DNA from: a virus
Strand: one strand, 5' to 3'
IMG/VR virus record: IMGVR_UViG_3300046542_000291
Coordinates: 115,641 to 179,640 of that record
Length of the DNA stretch: 64,000 nt
In this document: one piece after another, positions 1 to 7,985 of the stretch
Layout: every line of letters starts with the position of its first letter
How positions within the stretch are numbered: position 1 is the first letter of the stretch
The notes under the pieces: generated by a model
What the model was told of the DNA's origin: nothing
What the model saw: only the letters and a program-made list of their open reading frames with translations
The model's database searches: none
Position numbers and translations under genes: made by a program

Positions 1-236
1 TCAGCTGGCCCCAGAGAGTGGCGATGGTTCAATCCACCCAGATCTTCCGGTGTCCAGTAGATCGCGGTAGGAGTCAACGCCAGGATCTCTCCAAGGATCT
101 TCTCCCCTAGCTCCTCAATCCGAGTATCCCCGATTTGGGTAGCAAAGGCGTACTCCTTGATATTGGCAGGTTGCCCCTTTAACGGAGGCATGGCTGCCAA
201 TGAGGCTGGGAGCTCGGTGATGATCATATCGGTCAT
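1..236 (-). CDS. Unknown protein, N-terminal part (3' end outside window)
   Basis: The reading frame is open from ATG at 236 to the window edge, giving the first 78 residues (begins MTDMIITELPASLAAMPPLK). The start codon overlaps the stop of the gene upstream by the ATGA arrangement, so the two are probably translationally coupled. I recognise no domain in the visible part: it is mixed polar and hydrophobic, with no signal peptide or membrane segment. It is the downstream-most member here of a run of small minus-strand genes. Function unknown; being a real gene is supported only by the open frame and the coupled start. Confidence 0.7.
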   Translation of the reverse strand, partial: MTDMIITELPASLAAMPPLKGQPANIKEYAFATQIGDTRIEELGEKILGEILALTPTAIYWTPEDLGGLNHRHSLGPA

Positions 237-871
237 TTGTAAATTACCAAGTATCGGATTGAAGTGTTGGGTGCTTCGTTCAGCGCTTGGGTGATGATAA
301 CCTCACCCGTCTTGGCTGAATAAGCATGGGACCACGGACTCATTCCATCGATCATGAGGTTGACAATGTTGTAAGTCTCGTTCAGTGGGATACTGCCATG
401 TGGATTGAACTTGTGAGTCAGTTGATGACGCACATCTTTGAACAGGGGGAACACTACCAGGATTGGGATGATCCGTTCGATCTCACGGTTCTGGAAAGGC
501 GTGAACGTTCCGGCCACGTTTGCTACATCAACGTACTCATGATTCATCTTCTCGCCATCAGCCCCGAACTGTAAGGTGAGGGTGACATCGGGAATACCGA
601 GTACTGTGTTGTTACACACTTCGTATTTCCCGGTATGCGGGTTGATCCGCACGTAGGCCACACAGGTATCATCATGATCCCCGTAAGCCCACAGTTCAAT
701 GACTTGCCAGCCTTCACGGAACTTGTATGGCTTGACGACAGCATGGTAGGTGTTAACGACACCAGCTACGTTGGAATCTACGCGGGTAACCTTCAAGTTG
801 ATAAGCCCCAGATCACACGTTTGGATCTGACCGTCTTTAGTACGACGCAGGTTGATAGTTGCGATACGCAT
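233..871 (-). CDS. Unknown 212-residue phage protein
   Basis: Open frame of 212 residues starting MRIATINLRRTKDG. The ATG is preceded by a purine-rich AGAGGAG-type ribosome binding site. The sequence looks like a mostly beta-strand globular protein with alternating hydrophobic residues; there is no signal peptide, membrane helix or catalytic motif I can name. It overlaps the next gene downstream by four bases (ATGA). The gap upstream to the neighbouring gene holds a terminator hairpin, so this gene and the one after it may form their own unit. Function not recognised. Confidence 0.8.
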   Translation of the reverse strand: MRIATINLRRTKDGQIQTCDLGLINLKVTRVDSNVAGVVNTYHAVVKPYKFREGWQVIELWAYGDHDDTCVAYVRINPHTGKYEVCNNTVLGIPDVTLTLQFGADGEKMNHEYVDVANVAGTFTPFQNREIERIIPILVVFPLFKDVRHQLTHKFNPHGSIPLNETYNIVNLMIDGMSPWSHAYSAKTGEVIITQALNEAPNTSIRYLVIYK

Positions 872-930
872 AATAAAACTCCTCTTCTATTTAATAGGGT
901 ACGTCAGTACAAAAAAGAAATTGAACAGCT

Positions 931-952
931 GCCCCTCTCCGAAGAAAGGGGC
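931..952 (-). terminator. GC-rich hairpin terminator
   Basis: Inverted repeat GCCCCT...AGGGGC lying just after the stop of the gene at 960-1325. On the minus strand the hairpin is followed within 15-20 bases by a T-rich stretch. Its position at the 3' end of a minus-strand run and its resemblance to other hairpins in this window support a terminator. Confidence 0.6.
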
Positions 953-959
953 TCGCGTT

Positions 960-1325
960 CTAGGCAAGTGTGATACGAAGTTTGTAGTTGCCAGCCTTCG
1001 TACGGTCACCTCCCACTTTGATCAAGCATTTGCCACCCTGGTTTTGGTAATACTTCAGTTCCAGTTCATCGAACGGGAACTTTTCAAGCACCCAGCCCCA
1101 GAAGCGCTTCCACGCGCTGCCCTCTCTGACAAAGCGAATCGTATTGATGGGGGATTTCCCATTATGCGATTCTTCCAAGGTAGAACGCACCAACGAGTGC
1201 GCTACAATTTGGCCTGCCTTATCCAGTACCTCCACTTTTAAGTGTTGGGGTTTGGTGTTCAAAAACATCGAGCTAAATACACGATCTTCATTTAGCCCAA
1301 TGATCAGGGTGTGTTCAAAACTCAT
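960..1325 (-). CDS. Unknown 121-residue protein
   Basis: Open frame of 121 residues beginning MSFEHTLIIGLNEDR. Its ATG directly follows the TAA stop of the upstream gene (TAAATG), a coupled arrangement. The protein is rich in aromatic residues in the middle (WKRFWGWVLEKF) and ends in beta-type sequence. No known family recognised. It is the last gene before the hairpin at 931-952, so it probably ends the unit 960-1673. A small accessory protein of the early or middle gene set is the most that can be inferred. Confidence 0.75.
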   Translation of the reverse strand: MSFEHTLIIGLNEDRVFSSMFLNTKPQHLKVEVLDKAGQIVAHSLVRSTLEESHNGKSPINTIRFVREGSAWKRFWGWVLEKFPFDELELKYYQNQGGKCLIKVGGDRTKAGNYKLRITLA

Positions 1326-1673
1326 TTACTTGAACTCCACTTCGAAGACAACCGCAGGAATCACATCACGGTAGGACGGCATAACAAACGTTTCGTAACG
1401 GCCTTCGTCGATCGACATCTCCAAGTAGGCGATGGTGTTCAACTCCGGGTGGTTACGGTCATGCAGGTACATGGTGAGGACTTCGCCACGACGCAGCTTG
1501 CTTTTGGTCATGGTAACACGGTAGTTCTCGTCCGGAGTACCATGGACGGTGTTTACGGATTTCGCAGTCACTGTCATCACTTCGCCGAGAGTGTTTGGCT
1601 TGTGAGTAGGGATTGCGAACAACGTGTCGATGTAACCACGTTTGGCAGGCAGCAGGTTTACAATAACTTCCAT
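1326..1673 (-). CDS. Unknown 115-residue protein
   Basis: I place the start at the ATG at 1673 (MEVIVNLLPAKRG) because GAGGTG lies 5-8 bases upstream; an in-frame ATG 12 codons earlier has no such site. The product looks like a small all-beta protein: alternating hydrophobic residues, few cysteines, no membrane segment. It is joined without a gap to the next gene at 960-1325, which also looks beta-rich, so the two may act together. No family recognised. Confidence 0.78.
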   Translation of the reverse strand: MEVIVNLLPAKRGYIDTLFAIPTHKPNTLGEVMTVTAKSVNTVHGTPDENYRVTMTKSKLRRGEVLTMYLHDRNHPELNTIAYLEMSIDEGRYETFVMPSYRDVIPAVVFEVEFK

Positions 1674-1729
1674 TTGAGTCACCTCGAGATGATAAGATAG
1701 AGGAGGCAACTGGTTAACTAACTATTGAG

Positions 1730-2035
1730 TTAGGCCAGCCCTCCAATTTCCACACGGCGTAAGCCATGCAGCACAACTGTTAAGCGGGCATCGCTGCCCA
1801 TTTGTGGATCGTTTTTGTGATGGTCGAATTGAGCCCCTAGTTGCCAGGTGATCGATTCGAGTACATGCAGTGCGGATTCCCTTACGTTGGGGTCCATTAC
1901 CAGTTCCACGTTGTAGACATGGTTCAGGTGTTGGACACATTGGCGGAGGACAGGTTTGTAATGGGAGGTGTCGGCCCCCAAGTACAGGCGGGCTAACAAC
2001 TTCACGGCTTCGGTCCAACAATGCAATGTTGACAC
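1730..2035 (-). CDS. Unknown 101-residue protein with GTG start
   Basis: The frame can be extended to an ATG at 2062, but that ATG lies inside the terminator hairpin of the upstream gene. A GTG at 2035 has AGAGGTAG at good spacing, so I take the start there (product begins M-STLHCWTEAVKLLARLY). The protein appears helical in the first half (a possible four-helix segment to about residue 60) and ends RRVEIGGLA. No known family. It stands alone between the hairpin at 2058-2093 and the next unit. Confidence 0.72.
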   Translation of the reverse strand: MSTLHCWTEAVKLLARLYLGADTSHYKPVLRQCVQHLNHVYNVELVMDPNVRESALHVLESITWQLGAQFDHHKNDPQMGSDARLTVVLHGLRRVEIGGLA

Positions 2036-2057
2036 GATAGCTACCTCTACAGTAGAC

Positions 2058-2093
2058 GGCATAAAGCCCCTCCCGAAGGAGAGGCCTTATGCC
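2058..2093 (-). terminator. Extended hairpin terminator with GGCATAA/TTATGCC arms
   Basis: A long inverted repeat: outer arms GGCATAA and TTATGCC enclose an inner GCC..CTCC/GGAG..GGC stem closed by a CGAA loop. It lies 11 bases after the stop of the gene at 2104-2559. The same design, an inner GC stem with CGAA and outer CATAA/TTATG arms, recurs across the window. Confidence 0.75.
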
Positions 2094-2103
2094 GGTTAGG
2101 CGC

Positions 2104-2559
2104 TTAGAGCGCAACAGCCAGACGGAGCTGACCAGAGTTTTGTACGAATACCAGTTCGTTGTGTTCAACGATGGCATCGAACGCGAAGATACGTCGGAAC
2201 GTATCGATGAAACGTGCCATGGTAGTAGCACCTGGCACGAGGTTTTCTTTACGAGTCAAAGCACACTCGTCTTCTGCAGTTTTCCACTGGTGCAACCAGA
2301 GTGCTTTGTCACCCTTGAAGCCAGCTTCTTGTGCAACTGCCAACGAGGTGTCGACAGCCAGATCGCGGAGGCGTTGAACGTCCAGTTTGAACAGTTCCAT
2401 CTCAGCGATGTTTTCTGCGGTCATGCCCATGCTACCGGACATAACGGCGGTAATGCCTTCGTTACGGCGCCAGTTGCAGATGCGATCAGCCATTGCATCA
2501 TCACAGTTGAGCATGATCTGCTTCAATGCGTTAACCGGGGTGGTCTTTTTTGCTTGCAT
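2104..2559 (-). CDS. Unknown 151-residue helical protein
   Basis: Begins MQAKKTTPVNALKQIMLNC and is preceded by AGAGGC. It is predicted helical through most of its length, with charged amphipathic stretches (QRLRDLAVDTSLAVAQEAG) and no membrane segment or enzyme motif. It has its own TATATTAC promoter about 35 bases upstream and its own terminator directly after, so it is transcribed as a one-gene early unit. That points to a separately controlled, perhaps highly expressed, early protein. Function not recognised. Confidence 0.8.
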   Translation of the reverse strand: MQAKKTTPVNALKQIMLNCDDAMADRICNWRRNEGITAVMSGSMGMTAENIAEMELFKLDVQRLRDLAVDTSLAVAQEAGFKGDKALWLHQWKTAEDECALTRKENLVPGATTMARFIDTFRRIFAFDAIVEHNELVFVQNSGQLRLAVAL

Positions 2560-2593
2560 AATTGCCTCTTGGGTTTAGGGTAGATTCACAGAA

Positions 2594-2601
2594 GTAATAT
2601 A
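2594..2601 (-). promoter_or_regulatory. TATATTAC early-type promoter
   Basis: On the minus strand the core reads CGCTATATTACTTC, preceded by the AT-rich AAAGCGTTTTAAA. TATATTAC is the motif known for phiKZ early promoters used by the virion polymerase. It sits 35 bases before the gene at 2104-2559. A stretch of about 37 bases here is nearly identical to the promoter at 58511-58518. Confidence 0.75.
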
Positions 2602-2616
2602 GCGTTTAAAACGCTT

Positions 2617-3864
2617 TCAATACTTCGGTTCGGTGTTCCAGGATTTGAACTCAGCGTCCATCTCCGACAACACATTGGTGTAGTACATGTAATCGTACTG
2701 CCGGTGCTCTCCATGGGATTTATTGGCAGTAGAATGCAGCAAGGTTTCCTTCTTGATTGCATCCGACATCCAGTGAAGGTCTACTCCTTCAACCGCCATT
2801 TTCACATCGAACGGTTCATCGGTAGTATGGGGCTTCCAGTCAACATCACACACTTCAATCTTGTCGACATGGAAGTTCACCTTTACCTTGTCTGCCACCT
2901 CACCATAGCGGATAAGTTCGTCACGGAAGCGATCCAGGAAACGGGACACTTCAATGACAGAACCCGCTTCGAAGTAACGAGCTGGCGAAAGCACCAGACG
3001 GTAAGAGCGACGCAGATACGTTTTCGGATCGGTTGGGTTTGGACGCAGGAAAACGATGGCTCCATTCTCAACCGGTTTTTCGTCACGGATCAATGAGAAC
3101 CAGGTACGGTCAAGTGCAGGCTCCCCGGTTTCCATGTTGACGATCACTGGCGCAATCGTGTTGTCCAGTACCCATGGCTCGACTCGCACTTCGGCCCAGA
3201 GGAAATCACACCAGCGGTAGCAGTGAGCGGTAGTCCCGTCTGCCGACACTAGCGCCATGTTTTCCATCCGATCAACATGCATCTTTTTGTTGATCTGTTT
3301 AACGTACAGCTTAACGTCAACTTCGTTGATAGTCACGGTAACTGCGTGAATACCTTCATCTGGACGTTTGAACTGGAAATGACGCGGCAGTTGATAAGCC
3401 ATTTTCGTCGCCACGTCTTGGTCGAACCGTTCTACCGGTACGTCGAAGATGGTGGTTGATTGACCTTCACGAACTTCCGTGGTACGCCAGTGTTTAACCA
3501 GCGTAATATTTTCCAACATTGCTACATTAAGCTCTGTTGGTTTGGCTGGATTGTCTTTCTCATGGATCAAACCAGCGAAGACTTTATCCTTCCCCTCGTG
3601 CCGATGAGGGTAGCTGCTCGACACGCGGTCCTTCACCCAACGGACCAGAACAGTACGCCCATGGAATATCGCTTCAGTCTGGACAACATCCATGTTGACG
3701 ATGTTGTCCATGATCAGCTCCCAGTTATACTTCAGGCTCGCTAACTTATCCGCTTTCTCCTTGGCCAATCGGCGATCGGACAGTTCCTTACGAGCAACCT
3801 TGTCCTGCTCGACAGCTAGCTCTTCGTTTTCTTTCCAGTTGCGAATCCAGTTAAACGGCCACAT
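2617..3864 (-). CDS. Unknown 415-residue protein, paralogue of the next gene upstream
   Basis: Starts MWPFNWIRNWKENEELAVEQ after an AAAGGAAAAG site. The first 45 residues are a charged helix, probably a coiled coil; the rest is mixed alpha/beta. Its C-terminal third aligns with the gene at 3878-4978 (YRLVLSPARYFEAGSVIEVS against LRIRINMDEYMRDGSHLELA, then a helical F-rich segment). Both also start with an aromatic-rich amphipathic helix (MWPFNWIRNWKEN and MYFFHYILAWFEKR), so they are probably diverged tandem duplicates. Neither has a motif I recognise. The N-terminal aromatic helix could associate with a membrane, but this is inference. Confidence 0.82.
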   Translation of the reverse strand: MWPFNWIRNWKENEELAVEQDKVARKELSDRRLAKEKADKLASLKYNWELIMDNIVNMDVVQTEAIFHGRTVLVRWVKDRVSSSYPHRHEGKDKVFAGLIHEKDNPAKPTELNVAMLENITLVKHWRTTEVREGQSTTIFDVPVERFDQDVATKMAYQLPRHFQFKRPDEGIHAVTVTINEVDVKLYVKQINKKMHVDRMENMALVSADGTTAHCYRWCDFLWAEVRVEPWVLDNTIAPVIVNMETGEPALDRTWFSLIRDEKPVENGAIVFLRPNPTDPKTYLRRSYRLVLSPARYFEAGSVIEVSRFLDRFRDELIRYGEVADKVKVNFHVDKIEVCDVDWKPHTTDEPFDVKMAVEGVDLHWMSDAIKKETLLHSTANKSHGEHRQYDYMYYTNVLSEMDAEFKSWNTEPKY

Positions 3865-3877
3865 GCAGCTTTTCCTT

Positions 3878-4978
3878 TTAGTAAGCGGTGGAGGTAAAGT
3901 TAATACCGGTTGTGTCGAAGGCTACAACAAAGTCATTGTAGGTGTGTTGGGATTGGTCGGTACCAGAGAAGTAGATCTTCTTGTCCTGACTGAGCTTGGA
4001 CCATTGTTCCATGTTGTAGATAATGACTTTCACTTCACGCCCAGTCATGATGGCGATGTTGCGAAGGTACAGTGTTCCACGGACGCTATGGCCATCCTCT
4101 TTAAGACTCTCAGTTAGCTTCTTCGCGAAACCCGCGAGTTCCAAGTGACTGCCATCCCGCATGTACTCATCCATGTTTATCCGGATGCGTAACTGCGAAA
4201 GGGATTTTACCCCCTCTGGACTTTCATCATTGACAACTACGTAGGCAGCTGTTTCTGGGCGACCCACATGCGTATCAATGATCACATAGCGGTCATCGTC
4301 AATATTGCACGGCGTGGCAGCTAAGTAGTCCACAGGAACGAACTGGGAAAACCGACTACATTTCGGTACCGAAGCCACGTTCCACAAGTAGACCAGGTCT
4401 TTTACTTTCACTTCGAGTAAGTTAGCCTTTGACATCAGGCACAACTCACCATCCAGCTCTGGCTTCACACCCCGGAAAGAGCCCAAGGTCAGATAGAACT
4501 CTTCACCCAGTACATTCTTCCAGATTGGAACACCTGAACGAACATTCCACTTCTGCATGCGGTTGTACCAGTCTTGCAGTACTTTCACTTGCGTTTCAGC
4601 ACGATCCCGATACGTTTGGCTTTGTTTATGCCACTTGTAAATCGTACCATCAATCTTTGGGTACTGGTGATCGTAAAGATCTTTATCGAGTCCGACGTAG
4701 TTGAAAGAGATCTCACCCTCGATAACCAGCGACGCCAGTGGAACAGTGTGCCAGTTACCACGAGCCGTGGCCTGGAATTCACCCATGCCCCCCATGTAGA
4801 CATCGTCGTACTGTGGGGTCTTGTCAATGATGTAGTTTTCGCCGCCGGCGGTGACGAGGGCGTAGGTGTAACCGCGATCAAACAGTTTATTGAGGTCTTC
4901 CAGGAGACGTTCCCGGACAGACATTTTTGCAACTCGACGTTTTTCGAACCACGCCAGAATGTAGTGAAAGAAATACAT
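3878..4978 (-). CDS. Unknown 366-residue protein, paralogue of the 415-residue neighbour
   Basis: I choose the ATG at 4978 (MYFFHYILAWFEKRRVAKMS) because GGAGTAA lies just before it; the frame is open 28 codons further upstream, through the promoter, without a binding site. The protein opens with an aromatic amphipathic helix and then runs as an alpha/beta chain. Its last 130 residues resemble those of the downstream neighbour 2617-3864. It is the first gene after the promoter at 5014-5021 and probably leads a two- or three-gene unit. Function not recognised. Confidence 0.82.
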   Translation of the reverse strand: MYFFHYILAWFEKRRVAKMSVRERLLEDLNKLFDRGYTYALVTAGGENYIIDKTPQYDDVYMGGMGEFQATARGNWHTVPLASLVIEGEISFNYVGLDKDLYDHQYPKIDGTIYKWHKQSQTYRDRAETQVKVLQDWYNRMQKWNVRSGVPIWKNVLGEEFYLTLGSFRGVKPELDGELCLMSKANLLEVKVKDLVYLWNVASVPKCSRFSQFVPVDYLAATPCNIDDDRYVIIDTHVGRPETAAYVVVNDESPEGVKSLSQLRIRINMDEYMRDGSHLELAGFAKKLTESLKEDGHSVRGTLYLRNIAIMTGREVKVIIYNMEQWSKLSQDKKIYFSGTDQSQHTYNDFVVAFDTTGINFTSTAY

Positions 4979-5013
4979 ATTTACTCCGAATTGTAGGGAT
5001 GAATTACACTGTT

Positions 5014-5021
5014 GTAATATA
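5014..5021 (-). promoter_or_regulatory. TATATTAC early-type promoter
   Basis: On the minus strand: GCCTATATTACAACAG, preceded by AAAGCTTTTTAAA. It lies 36 bases before the start at 4978 and directly after the terminator at 5066-5083, exactly where a new unit should begin. Same core and same upstream AT-rich element as the other class A sites. Confidence 0.75.
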
Positions 5022-5065
5022 GGCTTTAAAAAGCTTTGAAATGACAAAAAGAAAAACAACATAGT

Positions 5066-5083
5066 GCCTCCCCGAAGGGAGGC
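5066..5083 (-). terminator. GCCTCCC-CGAA-GGGAGGC terminator
   Basis: Perfect 7-base stem with a CGAA loop, 10 bases after the stop of the 50-residue gene at 5093-5245. On the minus strand it is followed by CACTATGTTGTTTTTC, a T-rich tail. Confidence 0.8.
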
Positions 5084-5092
5084 CTTATGTCG

Positions 5093-5245
5093 TCAACAAA
5101 CCAAGCGAATCCCTTTCTCTTCGAGTTCCTTCAGACCCACCAGAGCTTCCTCCAGTTGTTTCTTCCGGACAGCGATTTCTTCAGGAGTTGCTTTCTTTCC
5201 GCTACGGAGCTTTTGCAGTTCCGTAGTCGACCATTGCTTGATCAT
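5093..5245 (-). CDS. Small 50-residue charged protein
   Basis: A complete short frame, MIKQWSTTELQKLRSGKKAT to the C-terminal IRLVC, ends 10 bases before a terminator. Its ATG overlaps the stop of the gene upstream (ATGA at 5242-5245), so translation is coupled. The middle is a highly charged helix (PEEIAVRKKQLEEALVGLKE), a probable coiled coil, and the last residue is cysteine. No family recognised. The coupled start, position before the terminator and protein-like composition make it a likely real gene. Confidence 0.7.
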   Translation of the reverse strand: MIKQWSTTELQKLRSGKKATPEEIAVRKKQLEEALVGLKELEEKGIRLVC

Positions 5246-5670
5246 CGGAAGTACTCCTTTCTCGACAACGAATACAACGAAGCATCCAGTTTAGTGAATG
5301 CCGCTGTGGTCCGTTCTTCATAGGTATCGATGCGTCGAGCGATCAGGGGATCGGTACAACACACCATACACGTGTTACACAGGACCGTGACCTTGTCAGC
5401 ATGGAACGAGAGTTTGTGTTCCTCGCATTCCATATCAAAGACAATGTTGGCCATGGTCTTGCGATGAGCATCGTAGATAGCCGCACGGTCTCGCCGACGT
5501 TGCCACCGGACTAGCCAACCATCAAGCCACCCAAGAGGCAGCATGACGTTAAAGGCTGCCCGTACGTACTCGTAGCACCCCCCAGCGCTATGCTTACGTC
5601 TCCACGACTGATACATCTGTTCCCGCTGATACACCCTGCGGGCTATGAAGTTGTTCAGGACTTGCGACAT
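5242..5670 (-). CDS. Unknown 142-residue basic, cysteine-containing protein
   Basis: The start at 5670 (MSQVLNNFIARRVYQREQMY) has AAGGAGA at the right distance although it lies inside the end of the ligase gene; the two overlap by 77 bases in different frames. The protein is rich in Arg in its first half (WLVRWQRRRDRAAIYDAHRK) and has a cysteine group near residues 97-104 (CNTCMVCC), which could bind a metal, although the spacing fits no zinc finger I know. It is followed by the coupled 50-residue gene. Function not recognised; it may be made together with the ligase. Confidence 0.72.
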   Translation of the reverse strand: MSQVLNNFIARRVYQREQMYQSWRRKHSAGGCYEYVRAAFNVMLPLGWLDGWLVRWQRRRDRAAIYDAHRKTMANIVFDMECEEHKLSFHADKVTVLCNTCMVCCTDPLIARRIDTYEERTTAAFTKLDASLYSLSRKEYFR

Positions 5671-7714
5671 TCACAATCTCCTTCAGGCCGTTTGCATCAA
5701 ACAGCAAGATGCCCAGGTTAAGTTCCTGAGCTGTTTCTAGTTTGTGTGCAGCGTATTTCGTACCGAGGACAACCAGGTGCGTTCCTTTCGTAGGCAGACT
5801 GGTAATCTTAGCCCCTAAGCTCTTGTAGCCCGCTTCAACCTGCTTGCGAGTAAGCTCCCCGAACTTACTACCACTTACAACTACCGTCTTACCCTCGAGC
5901 TCTGCGGAGACTCGAGGGGGCGGAGCGATCATGGTCTTGATGCAGGTCTTCACGGTTTCGCACAACAACCGATTACGTGATTCATTGAACCAGGTAATAA
6001 TAGCTGCTGCTTTTACCTTGCCGATATCCTTAATGGCTTCCAGTTCCTCGAACGATGACTTTGTGAACGCATCGAAGTTCTGGAAGTACACCGCTAACCG
6101 TTCAGCTGTGCCTTCCCCTACCTCGGGAATACACAGCGCTGCGATCACGCGTTCCAATGGCTGGGTTTCTGCTTTGCGTAGCTCTTTATAAAGCTTATGC
6201 CCCATACGCTCGGAATCTAGGAACTGAGCACATTGTCCTTCAGTCCAACCGAACATATCCCAGAACGGGGTGGAAGAGATACTGGATTGATAGCCCACCA
6301 GGCTCTTCGCATTCTCCACGCCGAAGTCACGGATATCCAGAACGTTACGACCCCCTTGGTAATAGAAGGTCATTGCCAACCGACCAGGACACTGTTCGTT
6401 AACGCACGTCAACGTAGTGGCCTTCTTCGGTTGCTTGTCCCGAACGAGTTCCTTCTTACAGCATGGGCAGTGGGTTGGGATCTCGATGGGCTTAGCCGTC
6501 GATGGACGTAATGCCACCAAAGCCTTGATCACCTTCGGAATCACATCCCCCGCACGTTTGATGACTATCGTGTCACCGTAGTGCAGATCCAAACGCAACA
6601 CTTCATCCACCCCATGCAACGTCGGGGAGGAAATGGTAGTGCCGTGAATGAATACCGGGTCAGTTGCACCCACCGGCGTGATTTGCCCCGTCCGCCCTAC
6701 CTGCCATTCAACATCATGGAGGATAGTCGGACCTTCCGAGGCTGGGAACTTATAAGCCGTTGCCCATCGTGGACTACGGTTACGCGAACCCAATTCATCA
6801 CGGTGCCGTTGGAGGTCAACCTTGAACACAATACCGTCGATCTCGTATTCATCGAAAGACGCACGTAGCGCCTTGAAATGATCAAGCATCGTCTGTACTG
6901 ATTTCTCATCGTGTGACTCAAAGGAATGCAGTCCACACAACTCAGCTACTTCAAAACCGAAGTCCTGAAGTCTGTTCATCGCGGCACCCCAACCAAAGGG
7001 GTCGTCCGCATTGTTGTAGTCGGTGTCGTAAGCCACGAAGGACAACTCACGCGTGCCGGTTACGGCTGCGTCTTTCTGACGCAAAGAACCAGCTGCGTAA
7101 TTACGGCAGTTGACAAACGTCTTCTCGCCATCTTTTGCCAACTTGGCATTGATTGCATCGAAGACATCTTTCTTGACTACTACTTCCCCGCGAACGGAGA
7201 TTTCTTCTGGGTCACCTTTCTTCCAAGGAATAACCCGAGGAACGAAAGCCACGTGATAGATGTTCATTGTAACGTCTTCACCGACGCTACCATCACCACG
7301 CGTAGCAGCACGCTTCAGTCGACCATGGTCATATAACAGTTCAACCGCCAGACCGTCAACCTTCACTTGCCCCCAGATATTGACCCAACCAACAACATCC
7401 GCTACCGACATTGCCCATGCCAATACTTCAGCCGCGTTGAAGGTGTTACCCAACGACAACATTGGAGCTGTGTGCTTTACACGACGGAAGTGGTTTGCTG
7501 GAGCATGACCCACCAGGTCGGTAGGTGATTTGTTGTCCCCGTAGAGTTCTTTCAACTCAGGGTGAGCTGCTTCAATCTCTATCAGCCGACGACGCATTTG
7601 ATCGTAGACTGGATCTTCCACATCACTCTGGTCGAGGATATAGTAGCTGTAGTCCAGCTTACCGATAAAGAGCCGCAGTTTGGCGTACTCTTCTTCGATC
7701 TCTTTGGTAGCCAT
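5594..7714 (-). CDS. ligA: NAD+-dependent DNA ligase
   Basis: Seals nicks in duplex DNA using NAD+ as the adenylate donor. At 706 residues it has the full bacterial LigA layout. An N-terminal Ia-type NAD-binding region (to about 70) is followed by the adenylation domain with the KVDG active-site lysine near residue 118 and TRGDGSVGEDVT after it. Then come an OB fold, a four-cysteine zinc finger (about 413-442, CPCC...C...C), helix-hairpin-helix repeats (IPEVGEGTAERL, IKDIGKVKAAAI) and a C-terminal BRCT domain (about 605-690). The ATG at 7714 follows AAGGAG. Many phages carry ATP-dependent ligases instead, so a complete NAD+ enzyme suggests acquisition from bacteria or an EL/OBP-like lineage. 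It probably serves phage replication and repair. Confidence 0.96.
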   Translation of the reverse strand: MATKEIEEEYAKLRLFIGKLDYSYYILDQSDVEDPVYDQMRRRLIEIEAAHPELKELYGDNKSPTDLVGHAPANHFRRVKHTAPMLSLGNTFNAAEVLAWAMSVADVVGWVNIWGQVKVDGLAVELLYDHGRLKRAATRGDGSVGEDVTMNIYHVAFVPRVIPWKKGDPEEISVRGEVVVKKDVFDAINAKLAKDGEKTFVNCRNYAAGSLRQKDAAVTGTRELSFVAYDTDYNNADDPFGWGAAMNRLQDFGFEVAELCGLHSFESHDEKSVQTMLDHFKALRASFDEYEIDGIVFKVDLQRHRDELGSRNRSPRWATAYKFPASEGPTILHDVEWQVGRTGQITPVGATDPVFIHGTTISSPTLHGVDEVLRLDLHYGDTIVIKRAGDVIPKVIKALVALRPSTAKPIEIPTHCPCCKKELVRDKQPKKATTLTCVNEQCPGRLAMTFYYQGGRNVLDIRDFGVENAKSLVGYQSSISSTPFWDMFGWTEGQCAQFLDSERMGHKLYKELRKAETQPLERVIAALCIPEVGEGTAERLAVYFQNFDAFTKSSFEELEAIKDIGKVKAAAIITWFNESRNRLLCETVKTCIKTMIAPPPRVSAELEGKTVVVSGSKFGELTRKQVEAGYKSLGAKITSLPTKGTHLVVLGTKYAAHKLETAQELNLGILLFDANGLKEIVNVASPEQLHSPQGVSAGTDVSVVET

Positions 7715-7746
7715 GAGGACTCCTTACCGAAACAAAAAATAAGCAT

Positions 7747-7760
7747 GGCCCCGAAGGGCC
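7747..7760 (-). terminator. GGCCC-CGAA-GGGCC hairpin
   Basis: Five-base GC stem with a CGAA loop, 5 bases after the stop of the gene at 7765-7983 and before the ligase start. On the minus strand it is followed by ATGCTTATTTTTTGTTTCGG, which has a good T-run, so it fits an intrinsic terminator, perhaps partial because the ligase has no obvious promoter of its own. Confidence 0.65.
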
Positions 7761-7764
7761 AGAC

Positions 7765-7983
7765 TCACAGCACCGATTCCGCAACCCTTTTCAGGTTCAC
7801 GTACAGTGCTTCGACGCCGTTGCCCCGAGAATTCGCTTTGAAAGGAATCCCCACCATTTCGTAACCCGCTGAATCCCAGTCTGCCAAATCACCGGCATGA
7901 ACATGGGAAGCATGTGGGTGCATCACCGTAACGAACTGATTGGCTACGGACTGAATAGTCCAGTTGCCGATTTTGTCTGCCAT
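7765..7983 (-). CDS. Unknown 72-residue protein
   Basis: MADKIGNWTIQSVANQFVTV; starts just beyond the TAA of the dCTP deaminase gene, with TGGTGTAA as a weak binding site. It contains two His-rich turns (MHPHASHVHAGD) that could bind metal. The beta-alternating start and helical end suggest a small folded domain. No family recognised. It sits between dCTP deaminase and ligase, so it may belong to the same nucleotide and DNA metabolism unit. Confidence 0.7.
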   Translation of the reverse strand: MADKIGNWTIQSVANQFVTVMHPHASHVHAGDLADWDSAGYEMVGIPFKANSRGNGVEALYVNLKRVAESVL

Positions 7984-7985
7984 GT

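Noticed and set aside
2036-2062. ATG at 2062 as start of the gene at 1730
   Set aside because: The codon is inside the terminator hairpin of the upstream gene; the GTG at 2035 has AGAGGTAG at good spacing.
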